Positions 27,209 to 35,125 are shown, counted from the stretch's first letter. The stretch is 64,000 nt of DNA from Gammaproteobacteria bacterium (GCA_018069465.1 JAGPUW010000018.1:62001-126000), one strand, 5' to 3'. The notes: generated from the sequence alone by a model not told the origin. Numbers and translations: made by a program.

Positions 27209-28354
27209 TTAGAGCGATCGACTGATAAAGAGCTTCATGATTTCCGATGAGCCCCCGTAAATTCTGCGCACCCGCGCATCGGTATACATCCGCGAGATCG
27301 GGTATTCACGCATATAGCCGTAACCGCCGAAGAACTGCAGGCAGGTATCGACAATCTTACCCTCTTTCTCGGTAGTCCAAAGCTTGGCCATGGCGCCCTC
27401 TTGCGGCGTCAATGTACCGGCGACAATTTTGTCCAGACACTGATCGAGATAGGCCCAGCCAACGGCTAGCTCAGTGGCCACATCAGCCAGACTAAACGCT
27501 GTGTTCTGCTGGGCGAACAGCGGCTTGCCAAAAGCCTCACGTTCCTTTGTATACTCAACCGTTAGTTCATAGGCGCGCTGGGCTTCGGCCCAGGCCCTGA
27601 AGGCCACGGTCAAGCGCTCGCGAGGCAGCTCGTTCATCAGGTAGGCAAAACCCTTGCCCTCTTCACCGATCAAGTTGCCCACCGGCACTCGCACATCGGC
27701 AAAGAACATTTCCGAGGTGTCGGCACCCTTTTGACCGATCTTATCGAGATTGCGACCCTTCTCATAACCGGGGGTAGCGGTTTCAACGATCACCAGGCTG
27801 ATGCCCTTGGCACCGAGTGTCGGATCGGTTTTGCAGACTACGATCACGAAGTCGGAGTGCTGACCGTTGGTAATAAACGTTTTTTGACCGTTGATAACGT
27901 ATTCATCACCGTCGCGAATGGCGGAGGTGCGTATCGCCTGCAAGTCACTGCCCGTGCTCGGCTCTGTCATGGCGATGGAGGAAATGATTTCACCGCTAAC
28001 CATGCCGGGCAGCCACTTTTGCTTCAGCTCTTCACTGGCGTGGTTGAGGATGTAGTAGGCGGTAATATCCGACTGCAGGGCAAAACCACAGCTGCCGCCG
28101 CCGATGGCATAACCAATTTCCTCAGAGGAGATCATGTTGTATTTAAAGTCGGCACCGGGGCCGCCGTACTCTTCGGGAATACCACAGCAGAGCAGACCTT
28201 TCTCACCCGCACTGCGCCAAAATTCGCGGGGCACGATGCTGGCGTTTTCCCACTCTTCAATATTGGGTTCGAGTTCTTCGCGAAAAAAGCGCCGCGCATT
28301 GGCGCGAAATAACTCGTGGTCACTATCGTAAATCGACCTGTTTTCCATAGACAT
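27209..28354 (-). CDS. Long-chain-type acyl-CoA dehydrogenase (LCAD-like)
   Basis: A 381-residue ACAD similar in layout to mitochondrial LCAD. Motifs: IPEEYGGPGADFKYNM, SSIAMTEPSTGSDLQAI, YVINGQKTFITNGQHSDF, REAFGKPLFAQQNTAF and FFGGYGYMREYPISRMY. The EGT site is IYGGSSEIM, so the classical base is missing, while PRERLTVAF has a glutamate at the helix-G position used by LCAD. Human LCAD accepts branched chains, which fits the MFE-2/SCP2-like neighbours. I start at the ATG at 28354 (MSMENRSIYD), where the similarity begins; the reading frame is open further upstream but without family resemblance. Confidence 0.88.
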   Translation of the reverse strand: MSMENRSIYDSDHELFRANARRFFREELEPNIEEWENASIVPREFWRSAGEKGLLCCGIPEEYGGPGADFKYNMISSEEIGYAIGGGSCGFALQSDITAYYILNHASEELKQKWLPGMVSGEIISSIAMTEPSTGSDLQAIRTSAIRDGDEYVINGQKTFITNGQHSDFVIVVCKTDPTLGAKGISLVIVETATPGYEKGRNLDKIGQKGADTSEMFFADVRVPVGNLIGEEGKGFAYLMNELPRERLTVAFRAWAEAQRAYELTVEYTKEREAFGKPLFAQQNTAFSLADVATELAVGWAYLDQCLDKIVAGTLTPQEGAMAKLWTTEKEGKIVDTCLQFFGGYGYMREYPISRMYTDARVRRIYGGSSEIMKLFISRSL

Positions 28355-28575
28355 ATATAACGATCCAATTAGTGGTGTGGGCGGCAACTGTCCGCACAAA
28401 AGCGGCGAAAGTGTAGCGCAATTTATCCCACACTAGCACCCACTACTATGCGGTAACTCGGGGGGGCGACGTTAAATCAAAGGGTTAAGAGACTTTTTTA
28501 AAGTATTTAACAGACAAAAATCCCCGCAACTTGTTGGCTACAGGCCTGCTTACACGAGTAAAGTAGCGTTTTAGA

Positions 28576-28673
28576 GCGGGGCGCGAAATACAAATCGAGG
28601 GCGAGAACCGCCCACAGAACTTGTCGCGCAATGACACTACTTAGCTAAAACAAGTCGCGTCATTGCGCCCCGC
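28576..28673. repeat. Nested inverted repeats in the 316-bp spacer 28400-28715
   Basis: GCGGGGCGC (28576-28584) is complementary to GCGCCCCGC (28665-28673). Nested inside, GCGCAATGAC (28626-28635) pairs perfectly with GTCATTGCGC (28659-28668) across 23 bases. CTTGTCGCG and CAAGTCGCG border the inner loop. The spacer carries no gene. It lies upstream of the LCAD-like gene and just downstream of the enoyl-CoA hydratase gene, so it could be a terminator-like structure, an operator or an RNA fold. Confidence 0.6.
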
Positions 28674-28698
28674 CACTTTGAGAAAGCAGCGGGATTGA

Positions 28699-28728
28699 AA
28701 CTGTCGACCTTTAAACTATCGACCTTTA
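28699..28728. repeat. 15-bp tandem duplication over a stop codon
   Basis: AACTGTCGACCTTTA is followed directly by AACTATCGACCTTTA. The second copy holds the TAG stop of the enoyl-CoA hydratase gene, so the duplication happened at the 3' end of that gene. Confidence 0.8.
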
Positions 28729-29513
28729 AAGATGGGGTCGCGCTTCTCAAGTGCCGCATCAATGGCCTCGAGGTGATCTTCGGTGTTCTGCAAGGTGGCC
28801 TGCATGCCCGCCGCCATTTCAAGGGCACCGGAGAGCGGCATATTCTGCGACTCAATCAGTAATTTCTTGGCATAGCGAATACCCAGCGGTGGGTGGGCGA
28901 CGATGCGCTTGGCCACGGCCATGGCCGCATCGAGTAGCTCATCGGGGGCGACAATATCAGACACCATGCCCCACTTATCGGCTTTCGTGGCGTCGATCAT
29001 GTCGCAGGTGTAGCTCATCTCGCAGGCGCGAGACAGGCCAATGACCCGTGGCAAAAACCAGGCACCACCATCACCGGGAATCAAACCAACGCGCATAAAG
29101 CTCTCGGCGAACAAGGCTTTTTCAGAGGCGATGCGAATATCGCACATCATCGTTAAATCGCAGCCAGCGCCAATTGCGTGACCGTTGACGGCAGCGATCA
29201 CCGGCACTGTCATCTTCTCCATGGTGCGGGGAATTTGCTGGATCATATCCAGATACCAGTTGCGAATCTGGTGGGTGGAGAGTTTTTTCTCCTGGGTCAT
29301 GGCGCGAATTTCTTTCAGGTTGCCACCGGAGGAAAAGCTTTTACCGGCGCCGGTGAGAATCACGCAGCTCACCCCCTCATCGGCCTCGGCCCGGTTAAGC
29401 TTTTCGATCAAGCTAGGCACCAGCACATCGGACAGGGCATTGCGGGTCTCGGGCTGGTTCAAAGTGATGGTCACGATGCGACCTGTTTGCTCATACAATA
29501 CGGCGTCAGTCAT
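28716..29513 (-). CDS. Enoyl-CoA hydratase/isomerase (crotonase family), unusual active site
   Basis: A 265-residue crotonase-fold protein. It has the oxyanion region AGKSFSSGGNLKEI and the second loop GHAIGAGCDLTMMCDIRIAS. The two glutamates of classical hydratase are not seen: the first site is Asp (GAGCDL) and the second falls on Phe in AESFMRVGLIP. GDGGAWFLPR resembles the PaaG-type isomerase loop, with the Asp one position shifted. An enoyl-CoA isomerase is therefore as likely as a hydratase. The start at 29513 (MTDAVLYEQT) begins the family similarity; a longer reading adds 29 residues that look random. It follows the citramalyl-CoA lyase-like gene by 95 bp. Confidence 0.85.
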   Translation of the reverse strand: MTDAVLYEQTGRIVTITLNQPETRNALSDVLVPSLIEKLNRAEADEGVSCVILTGAGKSFSSGGNLKEIRAMTQEKKLSTHQIRNWYLDMIQQIPRTMEKMTVPVIAAVNGHAIGAGCDLTMMCDIRIASEKALFAESFMRVGLIPGDGGAWFLPRVIGLSRACEMSYTCDMIDATKADKWGMVSDIVAPDELLDAAMAVAKRIVAHPPLGIRYAKKLLIESQNMPLSGALEMAAGMQATLQNTEDHLEAIDAALEKRDPIFKGR

Positions 29514-29608
29514 GTTCTTTTTCTCTCTTAATTTACGGTCAAGTTTACGATCAGTAGCAGGCAAGCCGGGAGAACCCATGTGCCGCCGCTTATTTACCAA
29601 CAGCGCAA

Positions 29609-30499
29609 TCAGCGCTGGCGATCACTCATGGCGCGATGCTTGCGCAGGGTTTCTTCAGCGCGGGCGACCACCGGGGCGTCAATCATTTTGCCCTTGTATT
29701 CGGCAGCGCCACGGCCTGCCGCCAGCGCCTCTTCATACACTGCGAGCAAACCGGTAGCGTGCTCAACGGCTTGCGCAGAGGGCATAAACTCTTCGTTCAT
29801 GATGCCAATTTGACTGGGGTGGATGCCCAGCGCACCGACAAAGCCCAGCTGTTTGGCCTGGCGAATTTTGGCGCGAAAGGCATCGAGGTCGGAGTAATCG
29901 GCAATCGAACCGACAAAACCCAGGGGCAACACACCCGCTCTGCGTGCGGCGAAAACCGCCATCTGATTGGGATAGAGCAAGCCTAGCTCACAGGGCTCCA
30001 TACCCACTTCGGAGGAGAAATCCTCAGCGCCAATAAACACGCCGAGTACGCGCTCAGAGGCGGCGGCTATGGCATCGATATTTTCCAGGCCATCGAGGCC
30101 TTCAATAAAGGCGAGGATGCGCGTGTGGCCGTGGGGTAGCTGCTTTTCCACTTCTAGCTCGTCGATAATTTCAGCGATAAATTGAATGTGGTCAGCACTG
30201 GCCACTTTCGGCACGGCGATGGTGTGCACGTCTTTACAGACCGCCGCTTCGAGATCCCGGACCGCCAAACGCCAGGGGCGATTGATGCGCACCAGGACAT
30301 CGAGGCCGTGACCGGCAACGGTGGCCGCCGCTGCCGGCACCACATTTCGTGCATTGTCTTTTTCCGACAGAATGACACTGTCTTCGAGGTCGAGAATAAT
30401 CGCATCAGCACCACGGGTGTGGGCCTTGGCGACGAACTTTTCAACATTGGCGGGCACGAACAGCGCCGAGCGCCACAGGGGCAGATCTTGCTGGGTCAA
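29609..30499 (-). CDS. Citramalyl-CoA lyase-like protein (CitE/CLYBL family)
   Basis: A 296-residue HpcH/CitE-type TIM barrel. RSALFVPANVEKF and ADAIILDLEDSV are the CitE signatures; later motifs are VLVRINRPW, HTIAVPKV, LAFIEGLDGLENI, GVFIGAEDFSSEVG and GALGIHPSQI. Stand-alone CitE homologues such as human CLYBL split (S)-citramalyl-CoA into acetyl-CoA and pyruvate, which would be the last step after the hydratase encoded 33 bp upstream. The start is a TTG at 30499 with GAGAGGA seven bases before it; no ATG is in place. Malyl-CoA lyase activity is an alternative. Confidence 0.8.
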   Translation of the reverse strand: MTQQDLPLWRSALFVPANVEKFVAKAHTRGADAIILDLEDSVILSEKDNARNVVPAAAATVAGHGLDVLVRINRPWRLAVRDLEAAVCKDVHTIAVPKVASADHIQFIAEIIDELEVEKQLPHGHTRILAFIEGLDGLENIDAIAAASERVLGVFIGAEDFSSEVGMEPCELGLLYPNQMAVFAARRAGVLPLGFVGSIADYSDLDAFRAKIRQAKQLGFVGALGIHPSQIGIMNEEFMPSAQAVEHATGLLAVYEEALAAGRGAAEYKGKMIDAPVVARAEETLRKHRAMSDRQR

Positions 30500-30532
30500 A
30501 ATTATGTCCTCTCTTTATACTTTCAAAACAAC

Positions 30533-31384
30533 TTATGCTTTAAAAACCACCTTAGCTTGCATGGTCATCGCACCTTCATGGTCAACAACCCACAGGTTCA
30601 GCCCATCGTCACTGCGACAGCCTTGAATCTGAAAAGCATTGCCGTCAATAAGCGGGCGCACGGCACGATAGTCGTAGTGGGCAATATCGGCATCGGGGAA
30701 TTCACTGCGCACCAGATCGAGTAGCAAAGTGGCACTCAGCGGGCCGTGCACCACCAAACCGGCATAGCCCTCTTCATTCATTGCATAGTTGCGGTCGTAG
30801 TGAATGCGATGGCTGTTAAAGGTCAGTGCTGAAAAGCGAAACAGCAGCACGGGGTCGGGCATTACCTCACGGCTGAATTCAGCCTCGTACTTGGGCGTCA
30901 TCGGCTTGGGTGACGGTGCGCCGGGCGCGGGATCTTCTCGATACACCAAGTTTTGAGTATCGCTAATGGCCAGAGTATCGCCGGCGTAGATGGCGTGCTC
31001 AACAACAACGAAAACCAGATTGCCACTGCCGCCCTGCTTATGGGTAACACTCTTTACGGTGCTAACTCTGCGCACCGCAGCGCCAATGTGCAGGGGCGCG
31101 TGAAAGTCGACTTTACCCGAGGCCCACATGCGCCGAGGCAGGGGCACGGGGGGCAAAAATCCGCCCTTTTTTGGGTGACCGTCGGTGCTGATATCGGACT
31201 GGCGCGCAGTGGGCAAAAAGTGCAGCCAATGGCCGGGCTTGGCCAGCACATCGCCCGCCTGGGGCAGCTCTGCCCAGTCCAGCGTTGCCGCCATGGCTTG
31301 AGTAGTGGCCAGGGAAATCACATCCTCGTGAGTTTCCTGCTTACCTTCCCATTGCTTTAAGTGCTCTAAATCAATCTCTGTCAT
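30533..31384 (-). CDS. meh: Mesaconyl-C4-CoA / itaconyl-CoA hydratase-like protein (MaoC family)
   Basis: A 283-residue double hot-dog protein of the HTD2-like group that contains Chloroflexus Meh and Pseudomonas itaconyl-CoA hydratase Ich. Motifs: the N-terminal GHWLHFLPTARQSDI, HPKKGGFLPPVPLPRRMWA and VDFHAPLHIG, and the C-terminal FNSHRIHYDRNYA with YAGLVVHGPL (hydratase-2-like His/Asp region). Both enzymes yield citramalyl-CoA. The Mct gene in the same run favours mesaconyl-C4-CoA as substrate; the itaconate CoA transferase (Ict type) I would expect for itaconate use is not seen. It precedes the lyase-like gene by 33 bp. Confidence 0.78.
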   Translation of the reverse strand: MTEIDLEHLKQWEGKQETHEDVISLATTQAMAATLDWAELPQAGDVLAKPGHWLHFLPTARQSDISTDGHPKKGGFLPPVPLPRRMWASGKVDFHAPLHIGAAVRRVSTVKSVTHKQGGSGNLVFVVVEHAIYAGDTLAISDTQNLVYREDPAPGAPSPKPMTPKYEAEFSREVMPDPVLLFRFSALTFNSHRIHYDRNYAMNEEGYAGLVVHGPLSATLLLDLVRSEFPDADIAHYDYRAVRPLIDGNAFQIQGCRSDDGLNLWVVDHEGAMTMQAKVVFKA

Positions 31385-31410
31385 TGTTAAGCTTACCTAA
31401 TAATATAAAT

Positions 31411-31457
31411 TACTTAATGCCCCAACTACTTAATGAAGAAGCACTTAATTTAGAAGG
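31411..31457. repeat. 16-bp tandem repeat, three copies
   Basis: TACTTAATGCCCCAAC, TACTTAATGAAGAAGC and the shortened ACTTAATTTAGAAGG. The last copy overlaps the final codons of the ACAD at 31450. Confidence 0.7.
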
Positions 31458-32610
31458 ATTTAGGCATGCCCAGCTCATGAATCCCCACATGGGAAAGAAT
31501 CAAGTTAGTAGAGATAGGCGCCGTTTGATAAAGGCGGGTTTCGCGGAATTTACGCTCAATATCGTATTCCTGGGTATAGCCAAAACCACCGTGGGTTTGC
31601 AGGCAGGTATCGGCTGCATGCCAGGCCGCCTCGGAGGCGATCATCTTGCTCATATTGGCTTCCGAACCGCAGGGCGTGCCTTCATCAAACAGGTTCGCCG
31701 CGTTGTAGACCATCAGCGCCGCTGCTTCAGTTTCGATGTAGGCACGGGCGATGGGGAATTGGATACCCTGGTTCTGGCCGATGGGGCGACCAAATACTTC
31801 GCGCTCGCAGGCATAGGCACTGGCGCGCTCGATAAAGAAGCGGGCATCACCGATACATTCAGAGGCGATCAAAATACGCTCGGCATTCATGCCGTCGAGG
31901 ATGCACTTAAAACCCTTGCCCTCGGCACCGAGCATATTCGCTGCGGGTACGCGCATATCGTCGAAAAACAACTCCGTGGTGGAATGGTTAATCATGGTTT
32001 TAATCGGATTAATGGTTAAGCCTTTGCCGAGGCATTCACGCATATCAACAAGGAATACCGACATGCCGTCGGAGGGCTTTTTGCACTCGTCACGAGGTGT
32101 GGTGCGCACTAGCAAGACCATCAAATCGGAGTGCTCGGTGCGGGAAATAAACACTTTTTGGCCGTTGATAATATAGTCATCGCCATCGCGCACAGCCATG
32201 GTGCGAATACGCGTGGTATCCGTACCGCTAGTGGGTTCGGTAACGCCGAAAGCCTGCAGGCGCAAAGAGCCCTCGGCAATACCGGGCAGGTATTTCTTTT
32301 TTTGTTCTTCGGTGCCGTGGCGCAGCAAAGTGCCCATGGTGTACATCTGCGCGTGGCAGGCACCGCCGTTACAACCGCTGCGCTGGATCTCTTCGAGGAT
32401 CACGCAACCGGCTTCGATGGGCAAACCTGCGCCGCCATATTCTTCGGGGATCAGTACTGAAAGGAAGCCAGCGTCGGTTAAAGCCTGGACAAATTCGGTC
32501 GGATAAGTGGAGGTATCATCCAGTGCTCGCCAGTATTCACCGGGGAAATTACTGCACAGTTTGGCGACCGCTTCGCGGATTTCAGGGTAATTCGAATTGG
32601 TGCTGCTCAT
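31450..32610 (-). CDS. Acyl-CoA dehydrogenase (helix-G base type)
   Basis: A 386-residue ACAD very similar in build to the one at 11008. Motifs: IPEEYGGAGLPIEAGCVI, LQAFGVTEPTSGTDTTRIR, YIINGQKVFISRTEHSD, REVFGRPIGQNQGIQFP and LQTHGGFGYTQEYDIERKFRE. In place of EGT it has YQTAPIST; the probable base is in NAERILIAS. It is the first gene of the run that continues with Meh, the lyase and the crotonase, so it may supply an unsaturated acyl-CoA to them. The ribosome site is weak (GAGACGACAAAG). Confidence 0.9.
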   Translation of the reverse strand: MSSTNSNYPEIREAVAKLCSNFPGEYWRALDDTSTYPTEFVQALTDAGFLSVLIPEEYGGAGLPIEAGCVILEEIQRSGCNGGACHAQMYTMGTLLRHGTEEQKKKYLPGIAEGSLRLQAFGVTEPTSGTDTTRIRTMAVRDGDDYIINGQKVFISRTEHSDLMVLLVRTTPRDECKKPSDGMSVFLVDMRECLGKGLTINPIKTMINHSTTELFFDDMRVPAANMLGAEGKGFKCILDGMNAERILIASECIGDARFFIERASAYACEREVFGRPIGQNQGIQFPIARAYIETEAAALMVYNAANLFDEGTPCGSEANMSKMIASEAAWHAADTCLQTHGGFGYTQEYDIERKFRETRLYQTAPISTNLILSHVGIHELGMPKSF

Positions 32611-32647
32611 AATACTTTGTCGTCTCGTCAGAAATGAAAGAATGAAA

Positions 32648-32947
32648 AGGTCTGTGTCCTGCTATTAGCGGTGGCGTCTTAAGCGGACAAGAGAATGAAT
32701 GCGTCCGAAAAAACCCTGACCACAGACCTGTTAATGCTTTAGCAGGCTGTTGAAAAACTATTGTGTTTGTAAACTCTTCACTCACCCCTCAAGGGGATGG
32801 CGAGGAAAAACAGCCTCTTAGGCGCGCCGTTGCAGGTGCGTAAAACGACGGATTCTAAAGGGGTTTTCCAGATGAGTAAACGTTTCGCCCGCAGGGGGCA
32901 GGGATCAAGTGGCCGCAGGTAGACCCGCACGCCCCCGCCCCCTGTGG
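32648..32947. repeat. Three inverted-repeat structures in the 363-bp spacer 32611-32973
   Basis: No gene is seen in this spacer. It holds AGGTCTGTG (32648) against CACAGACCT (32721); AGGCTGTT (32744) against AACAGCCT (32809), enclosing a CCCCTCAAGGGG hairpin; and CGCAGGGGGC (32890) against GCCCCCTGTGG (32937). The middle one begins CAGGCTGTTGAAAAAC, a word I recall from ends of small mobile or MITE-like repeats in gammaproteobacteria. No transposase or target duplication is visible. Confidence 0.55.
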
Positions 32948-32973
32948 CCCTCTATACCTAAAGGAACACAGCC

Positions 32974-33159
32974 TTAAAGGACATCGTTGACCCAGGCAAA
33001 ATAGTAACTGAGGCCACCCAGCACGCTGACCACTGCCCACAACACCAAAAGCAATTTCCACGGACTGTAGGGCCTGCGTTTAACCTGGTGGGTTGGCAGA
33101 GCCAGGTATTCATCAACCCGCGCCTGGTCTTCGGGGGACAGCTTGTCGTTTTTATCCAT
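32974..33159 (-). CDS. Small membrane protein, DUF3094 family
   Basis: A 61-residue protein with the DUF3094 pattern: N-terminal KLSPEDQARVDEYLA, a basic region (HQVKRRPYSPWK) and one transmembrane helix (LLLVLWAVVSVLGGLSYYFA). The family is confined, as far as I know, to gammaproteobacteria and has no known function. GAGG lies 9 bases before the ATG at 33159; ATG codons at 33165 would leave only 3 bases. It follows the large ACAD gene by 84 bp. Confidence 0.85.
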   Translation of the reverse strand: MDKNDKLSPEDQARVDEYLALPTHQVKRRPYSPWKLLLVLWAVVSVLGGLSYYFAWVNDVL

Positions 33160-33243
33160 AATCATTTACCTCTACTTTCGCGAATGCCACAGCCCACTCT
33201 GGCACGGCGTGCCATCAATTTCCGGGTCAGCGACAAAGCGCAT

Positions 33244-35055
33244 TTAGTCAATTTCCAGGCCAACGACAAAGCGCGTTTCGTCCATCGCCATCAGCGAATC
33301 TGCACCGACGCTAATGGTCGCCGCCAGGGTTTGAATGCGCGGTAGTATACGGTCAAAGTAAAAACGCGTGGTCTCTAATTTAGCCGTATAAAAATCGCTC
33401 TCCTCACCACCTTCGGCCAACTTCGCCTCGGCCACCTCAGCGGCACGCAACCACAGATAAGCGAGCACCACATAGCCGGAGTACATCAAGTAATCAAAGG
33501 AGGCCGCACCCACTTCTTCGGGGTTTTGCAGGGCTTTCACCCCGACCTCCTCGGTCAACTGCTGCCACTGGGCAAGAGCCGCCGTGAGTGCCGGTAGCCG
33601 CTCGGCTTTGATCTTGCTGCCACTCTCTCCACCACACCAGGTGCTCACCTCTTTAATAAAGCCGCCCAGCAGTTTGCCTTTTGAGGCCAGCACTTTGCGG
33701 CCCAGTAAATCGAGAGCCTGAATACCGTTGGTGCCCTCGTAGATCATGGCGATGCGGGCATCGCGCATATTCTGCTCCATGCCCCATTCGCTAATGTAGC
33801 CGTGGCCACCAAAGACCTGCACGCCGTGGCTGGCGCACTCAAAACCGCTCTCTGTCATAAAGCCTTTGGCGATGGGCGTCAGCAAAGCCAGCAAATCTTC
33901 GGCGCGCTGGCGTTCGGCTTCATCTTCACTGAGGCGGGTGATATCGAGAAAGGACGATAAATAATGCGCCAACAAACGGTTGCCCTCGGTCAGCGACTTA
34001 ATAATCAACAGCATGCGCCGCACATCGGGGTGGACGATAATCGCATCGGCCGGGCCATCGGGATTTTTCGGGCCACTGAGCGAGCGCATTTGCAAGCGCT
34101 CGCGGGCATATTTGGTGGCCCCCTGCAGGGCCAGCTCGCCGTGGGCGATGCCCTGAATCGCGGTGCCAACACGAGCGGTGTTCATAAAGGTAAACATGCA
34201 GTTGAGGCCGCGATTGAGTTCGCCCAGCAAAAAGCCAGTGGCACCATCGAAATTAATCACACAGGTGGCGTTGGCATTAATGCCCATCTTGTGCTCGATA
34301 GAGCCACAACTGACACCGTTTTCAGCCAGACTATCGTCGCTACCAGGCAGATACTTGGGTACCAAAAACAGGGAAATGCCCTTGGTGCCGGGAGGCGCAT
34401 CGGGCAGCCGTGCAATGACGATATGCACAATATTCTCGACCATGTCGTGGTCGCCCGAGGAGATAAAAATCTTGCTGCCAGTAATCGCGTAACTGCCATC
34501 GGCATTGGCTTCGGCCTTAGTGCGCAACAAACCCAGGTCTGTGCCGCAGTGGGCTTCGGTGAGGCACATGGTGCCAGTCCACTGCCCCGCGACCATTTTC
34601 GGCACATAGGCATCAATCAAATCCTGAGAGCCGTGGGCGAGAACCGTCGCCCGCGCACCCTTGGCCAGAAAGGGGTACATACTCCAGGCCCAGTTGGCGC
34701 TACCGGCAAATTCATTGAGAATACTTTCCATTGACGGCGGCAGCGCCTGGCCCCCGTATTGCTCCGGGCTAGTCAGCCCCGCCCAGCCGCTCTCGGCATA
34801 GGCTTTGTAGGCGGCCTTAAAACCACTCGGCGTGGTGACGCCCTCCGGTGCCCAGGTGCAGCCCTCTTCATCACCCGACTGATTTAGCGGTGCCAGCTGC
34901 TCCTCACAAAAGCTGGCCATGGCATCGACAATGGCTTCAACTAAATCGGGGCTCGCCTCCTCGCAACCGGGCAAGCCCTGCCATAGCGTCGGATAGTCCA
35001 ATACTTCATCGCGCACGAAGCGAATGTCGCGCACTGGCGCTTTATAATCAGTCAT
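33244..35055 (-). CDS. Large acyl-CoA dehydrogenase with C-terminal domain (DmdC/FadE5-like)
   Basis: A 603-residue ACAD with the extra C-terminal helical domain found in 3-methylmercaptopropionyl-CoA dehydrogenase (DmdC) and many long-chain FadE proteins. Motifs: SPEQYGGQALPPSMESIL, TMCLTEAHCGTDLGLLRT, YAITGSKIFISSGDHDM, FGGHGYISEWGMEQNMRDAR and the catalytic MIYEGTNGIQALDLLGR with the classical glutamate. The C-terminal part from about residue 460 (WCGGESGSKIKAERLPALTA onward) is the added domain. Substrate cannot be chosen between DMSP-derived, long-chain or other acyl-CoAs. It diverges from the multi-PAS kinase gene across a spacer with an 11-bp dyad. Confidence 0.9.
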   Translation of the reverse strand: MTDYKAPVRDIRFVRDEVLDYPTLWQGLPGCEEASPDLVEAIVDAMASFCEEQLAPLNQSGDEEGCTWAPEGVTTPSGFKAAYKAYAESGWAGLTSPEQYGGQALPPSMESILNEFAGSANWAWSMYPFLAKGARATVLAHGSQDLIDAYVPKMVAGQWTGTMCLTEAHCGTDLGLLRTKAEANADGSYAITGSKIFISSGDHDMVENIVHIVIARLPDAPPGTKGISLFLVPKYLPGSDDSLAENGVSCGSIEHKMGINANATCVINFDGATGFLLGELNRGLNCMFTFMNTARVGTAIQGIAHGELALQGATKYARERLQMRSLSGPKNPDGPADAIIVHPDVRRMLLIIKSLTEGNRLLAHYLSSFLDITRLSEDEAERQRAEDLLALLTPIAKGFMTESGFECASHGVQVFGGHGYISEWGMEQNMRDARIAMIYEGTNGIQALDLLGRKVLASKGKLLGGFIKEVSTWCGGESGSKIKAERLPALTAALAQWQQLTEEVGVKALQNPEEVGAASFDYLMYSGYVVLAYLWLRAAEVAEAKLAEGGEESDFYTAKLETTRFYFDRILPRIQTLAATISVGADSLMAMDETRFVVGLEID

Positions 35056-35125
35056 TGGTATTCAACCCCATTTCTTGTAATCTCATCGTTAGACGCAAGT
35101 TTATGTCTCTGTGCTACCTTATGTC

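Noticed and set aside
19347-31384. Autotrophic 3-hydroxypropionate bicycle
   Set aside because: Only the mesaconyl-CoA branch is present; malonyl-CoA reductase, propionyl-CoA synthase, malyl-CoA lyase (Mcl type) and mesaconyl-C1-CoA hydratase are not seen here, so CO2 fixation is not supported.
29609-31384. Itaconate degradation operon
   Set aside because: The hydratase and lyase would fit, but the CoA transferase in the run matches Mct rather than the itaconate CoA transferase type. It remains a secondary option.
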